A DNA stretch of 64,000 bases, from NCBI RefSeq assembly GCF_904849725.1, contig NC_058522.1, forward strand, positions 439,485,529 through 439,549,528, read 5' to 3'. Position 1 is the stretch's first letter. Each line of letters opens with the position of its first letter. This document shows, piece by piece, positions 1-11,729 of the stretch. The position numbers and the translations under genes are program-made. The notes below the pieces were generated by a model. That model was not told the origin of the DNA, did not search any database, and worked only from the letters and a program-made list of their open reading frames with translations. Source of the DNA: Hordeum vulgare subsp. vulgare. Its lineage: Eukaryota; Streptophyta; Magnoliopsida; Poales; Poaceae.

Positions 1-3000
1 TATTTATTTTATATGTTTTTGGGGTAGAATCATCCCAGGAATCCAATGGTGGGTTTAGATTCCACTTTGTAACACTTTCTGGGAATGTCATATTTCTGTT
101 TTGTTCAATGTTTAGAGCTTGGTTCCATGTGATGTGATGAGCCCAAGAGGTTGATTCCTTGTTGTGGCAGTAGAGGGTGAACCCCTCTACAACATGTTGG
201 TTTTGTTTCATGCTTAGGAATTCATATGTGAAAGTTGTGCCTAGTCAAAGTAGGCATGTGGCTGAAAATTCCAGTTTAGTGAAAAATCTATGATTTTCAC
301 TAAGTCTGAGAAACTGTTGTTATTTTTCTTCCCTTGTAGTTGTGCTTGTAGAAGTTTATGTGTTGGGATTCAGCCCCTGCAATCAACTGAGAAGTTGTAG
401 CTTTTGTGTTTGTTTAGCTCTCTCTCAATTTTCATTCCAGTTGGCTTCCTGTATATATTGTTTTGGGTGCTGTCAAAATGTTTCAGAGCATAAAGAGCTA
501 GTGAGAAACTGAGATTTTCACTAAGTCCCTGAAAACTGATATTTTTGTCCAAGTTAGCAGCTGTAGATCTTTCTGTGTTAAACTACTTTGTATTATCTTT
601 TTGCTCATGCTTGTAGAGATTTTGAATAGATTCTGCCACATATCTTATTTGGCACATTTGGGTGGCTGTAGGTGCTTTGCATGTAGCCCTCAAACTGCTA
701 TGATGTTGTTTAGGACAGATTGTATAGTTTTGATGTTTTGATGTTTTGATGCTTGTGAGTGCATAGTTGATGGTGTGGTGATATTCCTTGCACCACCCCA
801 TCCATACTTGTTTGTTTTGTGATTTGGCAACCTAGGAATACCAGAAGTATGACATTGGAGTGCGTTGTGATGGATTTGATACGTAGGTCTCCATTTCTTG
901 TTTCGTTGTTTCCGGATGATCCGTAGTTCCGTTCGTAACGTTCTTTATATGCTTTTGCATCATTTTCGCGTGATGCATCTGTTCATGACATCTCCATGCA
1001 TGTCAAGATAGCTTAGAGTGCAGTTCTGTCCAGAAGTTGTATTTACTTCTCATGCATGTGCAAGTAGCTAGAATAGAGATGCATGTTCATTTTCGTCTCA
1101 TGCATCATGTGCTTGTTGCATCTTGTTGTGCTGTTGTTCATTGGATGCTATTTTTATGTTGGGTAGCACCGGGATTGGAGAATGAATACGTGGATCCGAG
1201 AGAGTACGTGCAGGACGAACAAGAGCAGTTCCAAGCTGAGGACATCACAGGCAAGATGATATGACCTTGATTCCATCTCTAGACTTGTTATGCTAGATTC
1301 ACGTTTCCTTCGTCATATGCTCGCTGCCTACCACTGAAATAATTGCCTCCTGATATTGCCATGAAACCCAAACACTTAACCCTTCCCAGCAAATCTTGAA
1401 TGGCTAGGTAGGCTTTGCTCAACTTCTAATGTTAGCGTTGCTAGTTGCAGGTGCATTTGTCTCATGTGATAACATGAGCTTGATATCATTGTGTTAAATC
1501 TGTTATTTAATTAATGCACCTATATACTTGGTAAATAACGGAAGGCCTAGCCTTTTGCCGGGTGTTTTGTTCCGTTATTGCTGCCATAGTTACCGGCTAC
1601 CGGTGTTTGATTCCATAACTGGTCGCTCCTAACACGTTCGGGGTTGTTATGGGGCTCCCCTTGATAAATCGTGTAGTGTTAAGACTTGTCCGGCACGACC
1701 CAACATTGGTGTTAATTTGCTTATCACTTAATAATAATCTGCATAGGGAATAGCTACCCCGAGGATTTAATCAACAACCTGGGCCAGTGCTCCTCATGAG
1801 TGTTGGTCCAAATTGAGCAGACTATGGGGCCACCATAGGGCAACCTGAGGTTTGGTATACCCGTAGTGCGACTCATCCGTCGTGTCCTGAGACTGAGATA
1901 CGCGGCTCTTATCGGGGTCGTCGACACGATGGGAGGTCCTACTAGTCTTGTCTTACCTTAGCGATATATCTTGCGTATAGGAATCCCGGTGAAGCTTTGG
2001 TTCTCCCCAGAGTTGAGGTTTTCCTCTGAGGAATCCGACGAGATCACGAGATTCGTGATAGAGGATTACTCTGCGGCCCGTGACCGTTTGTGATGGACTA
2101 GTTGGAGCACCCCTGAAGGGTTTAATCTTTCGAAAAGCCGTGCCCGCGGTTATGTGGCAACTTGGAATATTTGTTAACATCCGGTTATAGATAACTTGAA
2201 CCTAATCTAATAAAATTGCCAACTGTGTGCGTAACCGTGACTGTCCCCTTCGAAGACCTCTCTTCGAATGGGAACACGATGGGGTTATGATTGACGTAAG
2301 TAGGTGTTCAGGATCACTTAGTGATCAGCAAGTTATCGCCCGCTAGCGTAGACCACCATCAATAACTTGTTCTACGTAAGTTAGCCACTATAAATGCTTA
2401 GGATGCTGCAACCTAAACACTAAACCTTCCTTACCTAATAACTTGCCTAGTTCTGGCACCGAGGTCATAGATTACTGAGTCCCTATGGCTCACAGATTAC
2501 TTCAACACACCAACAGGTACATGTACGCCCAACACAGGTGATCCCGATGGCACGCAGCTGGCGTGGCAGTACGATGAGGAGAACGACCGCCTGTACGTGA
2601 ACTATCCAGAAGACTAAGGCATGGTCGTGATCGTGGGCAAGCATGCAGGGTAGCATAGCCTTTTCTCATGTTATGTAGTCCGTAGCAAAACTACCTTGTT
2701 TGAATAAATGCGTGATGTAAACTCTGATATATTATTTATGAGATGGCATATGAACCCCTATTTGTCATTCTATTATTATGTATGTGCTATGTTATCGTGC
2801 TTGCGAAATGCTTAGATGCGCTTCTTTCCATTTTGGAGCCTCGTTCCCTAAATCGGAAAGGACCGCATCTTAGTCATTACAAGGATCATTCAAGGACCAT
2901 AAATATTCCAACTCGGATTAGATGTAGATCCAAGGGGATTTGTCTACTAAGATTCCTCCCATGCTGGTTCTCCCAGTCATAGTGATATTCAGTCTGGCCA

Positions 3001-3828
3001 AGAACATACCATTTGTCGGTGTGTTCACGACAGATGTCATGGGGTGGCTTATCGAGTGTGGTTGAGGCCAAAATGCATTGGTGGGTTTCAGAGGCGAGAT
3101 TAGGAACAGGCAGTGCATGAGACACGATGTACCCAAGTTCGGGGCCCTGAATGGGAGGTAACACCCCTAGTACTGCCGGATCAATTATATGGGGATATGG
3201 TAGTACAATGGTGCTCCCTGAGCTGTCTGTTGGAGGAGGAATAAGAAGTTAGCTTGCTCTCTACCTGTCCTATGCATGTCCGTGCGTGTGTGTAAACTGA
3301 ATCAACCCCGAACTAGGAGGGGGCTGGGGGGTTTATAGGTTAACCCTCCAGCATATAGTATGCAAGGATAATTGGGTGGTCCTTGGATGGCACCCTCTCT
3401 GGTAGGTCATGGACCCGCCGGTTGTGCGTTCTTGTCGCATGTAGGGCCTGCCGACTGCAGGGTCCTGTTGGTGTGGTGGCCCGTCGGCTGGCCGCCACTA
3501 TAGCCATACGTCCATGGCATCATTGAGTAATTGGCACTATGCCTCCGTAGTTTCGCCTCGCCCGGTTGCAGATGGCCCCAGTCAGCGGTACGACCGCCTC
3601 CACTGTAGCCACGTGTGCCCTGGCCAACGGTACCAGGGTCATTGTAGCCATGCCTCTCCGTCGTGGTGAGATCTTGTCATACGGAGCGATAGGACGGGAG
3701 ATGACCTGTCGGTTGGCAAATCATCCCAGACCCGACCCAAGGGGGGAGGGGCGTGTTGAGCCGGACCGCACCATGGGAGCCGGTCAGGGCCAGCCGGGCC
3801 TAAGGGCCGAAGGCATCGAGCTGGCCTT
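1..3828. other. Unassigned repetitive intergenic DNA
   Basis: About 3.8 kb of AT-moderate DNA, becoming GC-rich after 3400. I found no long open frame, no LTR pair and no terminal inverted repeat inside it. It ends exactly at the target duplication of the solo LTR at 3834. The style (a short acidic coding remnant, then long non-coding sequence) resembles the 3' region or LTR of an older Triticeae retroelement, but I cannot name a family. Only the remnant at 1167-2617 is called separately. Confidence 0.4.
1167..2617 (+). pseudogene. Possible two-exon coding remnant with a GC-AG intron
   Basis: Two acidic, tyrosine-rich peptide stretches share a frame if 1251-2537 is removed as an intron. Exon one (1167-1250) follows an AG acceptor and reads PGLENEYVDPREYVQDEQEQ followed by a few more residues. 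Exon two (2538-2617) reads TQLAWQYDEENDRLYVNYPE, then Asp and a TAA stop. The donor would be the non-canonical CACAG/GCAAG and the acceptor AACACAG/GTGAT; the codon split across the junction gives Gly in frame. I could not find an upstream exon joining in phase, and I recognise no domain. It could be the tail of a retroelement ORF. The intron is an inference from frame continuity only. Confidence 0.25.
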
Positions 3829-3833
3829 GAGGG

Positions 3834-5629
3834 TGTAGGGGAACGTTGCATGGGAAACAAATTTTTTCCCTACACACACATAAGATCTATCCATGGTGAT
3901 GGCCATCTACGAGAGGAGAGATCGGATCCACATACCCTTGTAGATCGCTAAGCGGGAAGCATTAAGAAACGCGGCTAATGTAGTTGAACGTCTTCACGAT
4001 CCAAATCGCAATCCGTCCCACGAACTCCGTCCCGATCTAGCATCGAATGGACGACACCTCCGTGTTCAGCACACGTACAACTCAGTGATGATCTCCGCCT
4101 TCTTGATCCAGCAAGAGAGACGAAGAGGTAGCTGAATTCTCCGGTAGCTCAATGGCGTGACGGGGATGATGGTGGAGTTACTCCGGCATGGCTTTGTCGT
4201 GCCGTACCAAAATAACCTACGGGATGTCACGAAGCAGTGGAGGGAGAGAGGGTTGCGCTGTGGCTTGAGGTGCCAAAAGCCCTTCTCACCCCACTATATA
4301 TATGTGGGAGGGAGGGGTGGCGCCCTAGGGAAAAACCCCTAGGGTTGGCCGGCCCACCAAGGAGGGGGAGGAGTCCTCCTCCAATTCGGTTTGGTGGAGG
4401 AGGAGTCCTCTCCTAGTAGGTTTGCCCCACCTCTCTCTCTCTCTCTTTCCACTTCAGCCGATATAGGCCCACTTGGGATGGCTTCCCAGCCCACTAGGGG
4501 CTGGTGCGCCACCCTTGGGCCTACTTGGTCCCTCTCCGGGTGGGTGGCCCCTCCCGGTGGAACCCCGAAACCCATTCGTCACTCCCCGTACTTTACCGGT
4601 AATGCGTGAAGTTCTTCCGGAAGCCAAATGTACTCTTCCTATATATCAATCTTTGTCTCCGGACCATTCCGGAACTCGTCATGACATCTGGAATCTCACC
4701 CGGGACTCTGAACAACAGTCAATCACCAACATACATAATTCAACTGTACCAAAATATCACTGAACCTTAACTGTGCAGACCCTGCGGGTTCGAGAACTAT
4801 GCAGACATGACCTGAGACACTCTCCGGTCAATAACCAATAGTGGGACCTGGACGTCCATATTGGCTCCTACATATTCTACGAAGATCTTTATCGTTTGAA
4901 CCTCTATGTCAAGGATTCAGTTAATGTCGTACAACATTTCCTTTGTCCTTCGATATATTACTCGCCCGAGATTCAATCGTCGGTATCTCTATACCTATTT
5001 GAATCTTGTTACCTGCAAGTCTCTTTACTAGTTCCGTAATACAAAATCATGTGGCTAAATCTTTAGTCACATTGCTTGCAAGACTTGTTGTGATGGTGTA
5101 TTACCGAGTGGGCCTCGAGATACCTCTCCGTCATACGGAGTGAAAAATCCCAGTCTTGATACATGCTAACTCAACGGCCACCTTTGGAGATACCTATAGA
5201 GCACCTTTATGGTCACCCAGTTACGTTGCGATGTTTGATACACACAAGGCATTCTTCCGGTGTCAGTGAGTTACATGATTTCATTGTCATAGGAACATAT
5301 ACTTGATATGCATAAGGAGAGTAGCAATAAAACGATACGATCACATGCTACATTCATAGTTTGGGTCTTGTCCATCACATCATTCTCCTAATGATGTGAT
5401 CCCGTTATCAAGTGACAACCCTTGTCTATGGCTAGGAAACCCTTGACCATCTTTGATCAACGAGCTAGTCTACTGGAGGCTTACTAGAGACAGTGTGTTG
5501 TTTATGTATCCACACATGTATCTGAGTTTCCATTCAATACAATTCTAGCATGGATAATAAATTATTATCTTAAACAAGGAAATATAATAATTATTATTTT
5601 ATTATTGCCTCTAAGGTATATTTCCAACA
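3834..5629 (-). mobile_element. Solo LTR, BARE-1/WIS/Angela-type copia
   Basis: A complete 1.8-kb LTR in reverse orientation. Read on the minus strand it starts TGTTGGAAATATACC and ends CCCCTACA, so it has the TG...CA ends of LTRs. It is flanked by a perfect 5-bp target duplication, GAGGG, at 3829-3833 and 5630-5634. No internal domain remains, which marks it as a solo LTR left by recombination between two LTRs. The LTR start, with its 'cctaagaggcaataata'-like stretch, is typical of the high-copy Triticeae copia group named. A CT-rich simple repeat lies near 4433-4449. Confidence 0.9.
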
Positions 5630-5634
5630 GAGGG

Positions 5635-5739
5635 GCATAGGCAACCCCGATGTTTTGAAGAAGGGACACGTGTGCTTGAGCCTACGTGGGGTCATTCCCG
5701 CAACTCCATTCTTACTAAACCGCCAACCAACAAAATCAT
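5635..5739. other. Host sequence between two solo LTRs
   Basis: About 105 bp of pre-insertion DNA between the target duplications of the two flanking solo LTRs. No feature is seen in it. Confidence 0.6.
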
Positions 5740-5744
5740 CCATC

Positions 5745-7568
5745 TGTTGGAATTATGCCCTAGAGGCAATAATAAATATAGTTATTATTATAATTCCTGT
5801 ATCAAGATAATCGTTTATTATCCATGCTATAATTGTATTGAATGAAGACTTATATACATGTGTGGATACATAGACAAACACTGTCCCTAGCAAGCCTCTA
5901 GTTGACTAGCCAGTTGATCAAAGATAGTCAGGGTCTTCTGATTATGAACAAGGTGTTGTTGCTTGATAACTGGATCACGTCATTAGGAGAATCACGTGAT
6001 GGACTAGACCCAAACTAATAGACGTAGCATGTTGATCGTGTCATTTTGTTGCTACTGTTTTCTGCGTGTCAAGTATTTGTTCCTATGACCATGAGATCAT
6101 ATAACTCACTGACACCGGAGGAATGCTTTGTTTGTATCAAACGTCGCAACATAACTGGGTGACTATAAAGATGCTCTACAGGTATCTCCGAAGGTGTTCG
6201 TTGAGTTAGTATGGATCGAGACTGGGATTTGTCACTCCGTGTGACGGAGAGGTATCTCGGGGCCCACTCGGCAATACAACATCACACACAAGCCTTGCAA
6301 GCAATATGACTTAGTGTAAGTTGCGGGATCTTGTATTACGGAACGAGTAAAGAGACTTGCCGGTAAACGAGATTGAAATAGGTATGCGGATACTGATGAT
6401 CGAATCTCAGGCAAGTAACATACCGAAGGACAAAGGGAATGACATACGGGATTATATGAATCCTTGGCACTGAGGTTCAAATGATAAGATCTTCGTAGAA
6501 TATGTGGGATCCAATATGGGCATCCAGGTCCCGCTATTGGATATTGACCGAGGAGTCACTCGGGTCATGTCTACATAGTTCTCGAACCCGCAGGGTCTGC
6601 ACACTTAAGGTTCGACGTTGTTTTATGCGTATTTGAGTTATATGGTTGGTTACCGAATGTTGTTCGGAGTCCCAGATGAGATCACGGACGTCACGAGGGT
6701 TTCCGAAATGGTCCGGAAACGAAGATTGATATATAGGATGACCTCATTTGATTACCGGAAGGTTTTCGGAGTTACCGGGAATGTACCGGGAATGACGAAT
6801 GGGTTCCGGGTGTTCACCGGGGGGGGGGGGCAACCCACCGCGGGGAAGCCCATAGGCCTTGGGGGTGGCGCACCAGCCCTTAGTGGGATGGTGGGACAGC
6901 CCAAGAAGGCCCTATGCGCCATAGGAAGAAAATCAAAGAGAAAAGGAAAAAAAAGAGGAGGTGGGAAAAAGGGGAAGGACTCCTCCTTCCAAACCTAGTT
7001 GGATTCGGTTTGGAAGGGGAGGACTCCCCCCCCTTGGCTTGGCCGACCCCCTTGGGGCCCCTTGAGCCCCAAGGCAAGGCTCCCCCTCTTCCCCCTATAT
7101 ATACGGAGGTTTTAGGGCTGATTTGAGACAACTTTGCCACGGCAGCCCGACCACATATCTCCACGGTTTTACCTCTAGATCGCGTTTCTGTGGAGCTCGG
7201 GCGGAGCCCTGCCGAGATAAGATCATCACCAACCTCCGGAGCGCCGTCATGCTGCCGGAGAACTCATCTACCTCTCCGTCTCTCTTGCTGGATCAAGAAG
7301 GCCGAGATCATCGTCGAGCTGTACGTGTGCTGAACGCGGAGGTGCCGTCCGTTCGACACTAGATCGTGGGACTGATCGCGGGACGGTTCGCGGGGCGGAT
7401 CGAGGGACGTGAGGACGTTCCACTACATCAACCGCGTTCACTAACGCTTCTGCTGTGCGATCTACAAGGGTACGTAGATCGAATATCCCCTCTCGTAGAT
7501 GGACATCACCATGATAGGTCTTCGTGCGCGTAGGAAAATTTTTGTTTCCCATGCGACGTTCCCCAACA
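5745..7568 (+). mobile_element. Solo LTR, BARE-1/WIS/Angela-type copia
   Basis: A complete 1.8-kb LTR in forward orientation. It starts TGTTGGAATTATGCC and ends GTTCCCCAACA. It is flanked by a perfect 5-bp target duplication, CCATC, at 5740-5744 and 7569-7573. It belongs to the same family as the neighbour at 3834-5629 but has its own target site, so the two are independent insertions rather than the two ends of one element. A run of ten G lies near 6821-6830. A TATATATA stretch near 7097 is in the usual promoter part of such LTRs. Confidence 0.9.
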
Positions 7569-7573
7569 CCATC

Positions 7574-7730
7574 ATGATTTAAGACACTAGTGAAGTTTTG
7601 GATCCTAATGCATTATTCCTTGTAAATACGACTTAGATCAATTCTTTTTCTTGTTGCTTACAATATAAACTATTCTGTTATTTATTTGCAATCACTACTT
7701 TTAATCACACAATACATTAATACTTGTAAC
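7574..7730. other. AT-rich spacer
   Basis: Short AT-rich sequence between the solo LTR and the MITE; nothing recognisable. Confidence 0.4.
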
Positions 7731-7732
7731 TA

Positions 7733-8064
7733 CTCCCTCCTTTCCAGTTTACATGACTCATCTAAAAAATTTAAGATTTTCAATATATTAGGCTCATTTT
7801 AAGTCTAAATGAGTTAAAGTGCTTTTAGTCTCACACCATATTTAATTCATAGAGATAAAAGAAAGGAAATTAGTGGCTATGAATGCATCTTTTTCTACAT
7901 GCATCACGCAGTCTAATGAAAGGTAAGATGATACATTTATTGCTTCGAAAATCAAATGTGTGAGAAATATTTCATTGGTTAGTTAAAACTAATGCCATTC
8001 ACTCATAATCCACTTTGGTTGATGAGATTTCAGATTAAAACCCTATAAACCAGATAGGAGGGAG
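7733..8064. mobile_element. Stowaway-like MITE (Tc1/Mariner type)
   Basis: A 332-bp AT-rich element begins CTCCCTCC and ends GGAGGGAG, flanked on both sides by TA (7731-7732 and 8065-8066). Inner parts of the ends also pair (CCAGTTTA near 7743 against TAAACCAG near 8046). These ends and the TA target are the hallmark of Stowaway MITEs. It has no coding capacity. Confidence 0.8.
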
Positions 8065-8066
8065 TA

Positions 8067-9152
8067 GTAAGGTTGCCAATGGGGCAACTTGAGCCATGCC
8101 CCGAGCTCACAAGAAAACATGCATATATCCTTTTGTATCAGGCCTATTTTTCACTAAAAAACAACATAAACCAATCATGACCCCCTCCCATGTTCGCTCC
8201 ACAACAGCCATCCACCAACGTATCGCGAGTTGTGCACTTGAGGACGCCAGCGAGAACCTCACGACACGATGGAAAAATCCTAGCCACTAATTGTCACCCT
8301 GATTGTGTGTTTTTTTTCCTGGTGACCTCCTGAGATGGCGGGGCGGGAGGGGGGAGGGGCGATGACTCTAGGAAACCCTAGTCACCTCCCGTGTTACCGA
8401 GAGGACGACACGTGGGCCCCCTTGCTTTTTTTTAAGAAGCCCCAAACTGATTGTTCATCCACTCTGATTTCATCACTATGTGTAACCTCGAGATGGAAAA
8501 GTGCAACTTGGAGTAGTTGACTTTTTTTAATATAATCTATATTCCGCAATAGTGTAGGTGCAACTACAAGTTATAAGTTAGCTTTAATGTGTACTATAAA
8601 GGTTGGACGCCCTTTGTTGCGTCGTTAAGTTAAAAAAACTAATACTCTATTTTAAAATACAATCATGTGTTACTTTTTTTCAAATGTTCAAACTTTTAAG
8701 TTTGATCAAATTTGTATAGAAACATATCAAAATCCATAATGTCCGATCACTATGATTAGATTTATCATGAAATGGATTTCGATACTTTTAATATTGTGGG
8801 TGTCCATACTTTTGCTTTGAACGTGGCCAGAGTTGAAGAAATTTGACTTTCCAGAAAACTAATGGCCCTCATTTTCGGAACTAATGAAATATTTAGTTTG
8901 GTGGGTCGGGGAGATAATAGTGTGTTTTGTTTTTATTTATAATTCAATGGTTTGATGGGCCTTTCATAATGTGATTCTGTATTATTGCTAACCAACATTA
9001 TATATGTGGGAGAATTTCTGCGTTGGTGGCTGTATGCTCGTGATTAATATGTTTTTATAGGACGGTTGTTGCTGATTGATTTGAAAAGAAATTGTATGGT
9101 CAAAATCGTAAACCAAACCCATTTGAAAGCATAGTGTTTTGCCTAAAGAATT
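8067..9152. other. Unassigned AT-rich intergenic DNA
   Basis: No supported gene. The stretch near 8640-8860 contains phrases common inside old Stowaway-type MITEs (runs such as AAGTTTGATCAAATTTGTAT) but I found no convincing paired ends. The rest holds nothing I recognise. Confidence 0.35.
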
Positions 9153-9655
9153 GAATGAGAGATTTGAGAAACTGTTGACCCGGTCAAAATCGGGTGACCC
9201 AATTTTAAATAAAGACCTCAATTGAATGTGGGATTTTTACAACTAAGGAGTGTAGTGTTATAGAGGAGTATAAAATAATTGAATGAGGGCGATTTGAGAA
9301 ATTATTGACTCGGTCAAAACAAGGTAACCCAAATTTAATTAAAGACCTCAATTGAATGTGATTTTTTTAAAACTAAGGAGCATAGTGTTATAAAGGAGTG
9401 TAAAAGAATTAAATGAGAGAGCTTGGAAAAACTGTTGACCAGGTCAAAATCAGGTAAATCAGTTTTAATTAATGACCTCAATTGAATGTGGGATCTTTAA
9501 AATTAAGAAACATAGTGTTATAGAATATAAAAGAGTTAAATGAGAGAGCATTAAAAAATTATTGACCCCATCAAAATTGGATGATATAATATTAATTGAA
9601 GACCTCAATTAAATGTGGGCTCTTTAAAGCTAGGAAGCTCAGTGTTATAGTATAT
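9153..9655. repeat. Tandem repeat, four degenerate ~128-bp units
   Basis: Units begin near 9153, 9281, 9411 and 9538, each with (g/a)aatgagagattt-like sequence, then a TTGACC...GGTCAAAAT inverted pair, then GACCTCAATTGAATGTGGG, then AGTGTTATAG. The period is 127-130 bp and the fourth unit is the most diverged. No coding potential. Confidence 0.85.
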
Positions 9656-9843
9656 TTTTCATGTCTCAATTGTGAAATTACATGTCTTAACTTTTTGTTT
9701 TGTGATAAAAACATTCAAATGTAACAAATGTGATAGAAAGATGAAATCATGTCAACATATTTGGATGAGAAAAAAGAAAGGCGAACCGTCTTTAATTAGC
9801 AAAATACAACAAAGAATACGAGAATTACCAGTTCTGACCATTT

Positions 9844-11658
9844 GGTCTGCATCCTGCAACCCCCTTCCGTCGCCCCGTGGGCGACCAGGGGATAACCCTA
9901 GGCGCCGTCGCCGGTCCTCCCTCGCCCCTCCTTCCTCCTCGTCGCCGCCAGTAGCGCCGCCGGGCGAAGCCTTGCCGACAGGGGCGGCGACGGGGATCCT
10001 CTCCCCTTCACGCAACATGGCTGGCGCGGGATGGTCGTTCGTGAGAAGGCGCCAAACTAGCGCGCGGTGCGGCGGAGCTGCATGTGGATCCTAGCGGCGA
10101 CGTGCGGAGCGCGTCGACGACTGGGGTTCGTTCTTGCGACGCGGTGTGCCGGCTGCGGGAGGGGCAACACACAGTAGTCGTGTGCGTCGTCGAGTTCGGG
10201 TCAAATCCTTCTGGATCCAGCGCCCGGACGTCGTTCGCCAGCGCAGGGTGGTGGTACTCGTCATTGTCCAGATCGGATCTTCATTGATCCAGATACCCAC
10301 GATGTGCTTCTCCCCGCGGGTTCCTGGTGGTGCCGACGTGGTCGCGGATGAAGCTGGTGGAGGAGATTCAGATAAGGGGAAACCCCTTGGTCGGCCCTGG
10401 TTGGCCACGCAGCCGACGACGCTCAAGGGCGTTGTTGTTTTTCTTGGAGATGTCGGTATACGTCTGCTCCTCCACTTCCTACCTCACTGTCTCTCGGATG
10501 AAAACCCTAACTCTGGTGGGCGACGACGGCGTCCTTGACGCCGTGACCTTCCTGAAGGCGTCGTTTTGAGGGCTGAATGGTGGTGGGCACTGTGTGGGTC
10601 CTTGACGGTTGCTCGTGTTAGGCACTGCTTTGGGGGAAACCCTAAGATCTGACCTTCCAGATCGTACAATGGCAGTACTGCGGTGCCGTTTCTCTCTTGC
10701 GAGCATCGTTTGTGGAGCAGTGCTGGATGACAGAGGCAGGAGATGGAGCGGCTTCATCTGGCCCGGAGATTTGGTGGAGCTGTCAAGCCATGCCTGGCCG
10801 ACAGGTACTACGCTGAGTCATGCCTGGTTGGTAGGTGCTACGCACGACATTTTTTTTAGAATCTTCGCGTCTGGGCGAATGAGCGCAGGGCAGTGGACCG
10901 ATGATGATGTCGGCTTCTAATGTGTGCATGTGATGTGCGCTTTAGGTATGCTACACCGGTTGTTGGTCCCGATACATTATATGGATGAATTGGCGACAAC
11001 ATCGGTTTTACATATGAGGAGTGAGAGCACTCCACATTACCGACTCTGTATATAACAATGTTCGGGATATCGCTTCTCGTTAACTTATCGGCCGACCCAA
11101 GATGAAAGATAAATCGGTTTATCAGCCGATTTATCGATTTTATCGGTTGACTATTTATCGGCAAGGTTATCAAGAAACCTGAGGTTTTCGTATCATCGAG
11201 ATCGATCAACATGGCAATTCCGTAAGCCATGTCATCCATATTCCACATAAGCGACCCGAGATGTGCCGAAACTAGCCATCTACACAAATAGAAGGCATCA
11301 ACCATGTATCAGACTAGAATAACTCAAACAAAATAAAAAATCAAAAGCTAAATCGGTTGGGTCCCGCAGATTTATCGACGAATATCGGTGATATATCGAT
11401 TGTGAGACCGATATATCAGTCAGACCGGTAAATACCGAAGATATTCACTTATCTTATCGGTCGGACCCTGATAAGCGATAAATCGATCAATAAATCGGTA
11501 TATCAACCGATATTTTGAACAGGGGTATGTGAAAATGGTGGCTTCAGATGGTTTGTTGTATATTTTTGTCAGACCTTTATAAAATAATTAATAAAAATGG
11601 TTGTATGCATCGATTGATGCAGAGGTCGGAATTGAACCTCCTTTTTTTCTAAAAAAAA
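9844..11658 (+). mobile_element. LINE-derived non-autonomous retroelement (outer copy)
   Basis: The segment is bounded by an 11-bp direct repeat, TCTGACCATTT, at 9833-9843 and 11659-11669, and ends in a short A-rich tail after CTTTTTTTCTAAAAAAAA. The 3' end (about 11575-11650: TTAATAAAAATGG, then GCATCGATTGATGCAGAGG) matches, from memory, the conserved 3' terminus of Triticeae LINE elements. The 5' end is GC-rich and CCG/CGCC-rich like a LINE 5' leader. There is no reverse transcriptase frame, so it must have moved in trans. A 463-bp inverted-repeat element sits inside near the 3' end. The segmental duplication begins inside this element at 10303. Confidence 0.7.
11059..11521. mobile_element. 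Small inverted-repeat element rich in TATCGG words (copy A)
   Basis: The left end reads TGTTCGGGATATCG and the right end CGATATTTTGAACA, which form an imperfect terminal inverted repeat. The interior is packed with ATCGGTT, TTATCGG, CCGATA and CGATAAATCG words on both strands, a pattern of subterminal transposase-binding repeats. It lies inside the LINE-derived element. I could not see a clear target duplication, so the superfamily (hAT or Mutator-like) is open. Non-coding. Confidence 0.5.
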
Positions 11659-11729
11659 TCTGACCATTTACATGTCCTACTAGCTAAGTACATGTTGTGT
11701 TATCCTGTCGACAGCAAAGCTATTTTATT

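Noticed and set aside
6818..6832. Run of ten G as a possible G-quadruplex or regulatory site
   Set aside because: A homopolymer inside a solo LTR, likely length-variable or a sequencing-prone run; no repeated G-tracts around it.
3834..7568. A single element with inverted ends spanning both BARE/Angela-type LTRs
   Set aside because: Each LTR has its own perfect target duplication, so they are separate solo LTRs.
11625..11650. tRNA T-arm-like motif on the minus strand (GGTTCAATTCC flanked by pairing bases)
   Set aside because: There is no acceptor, D or anticodon arm around it, and it is part of the conserved LINE-type 3' end.
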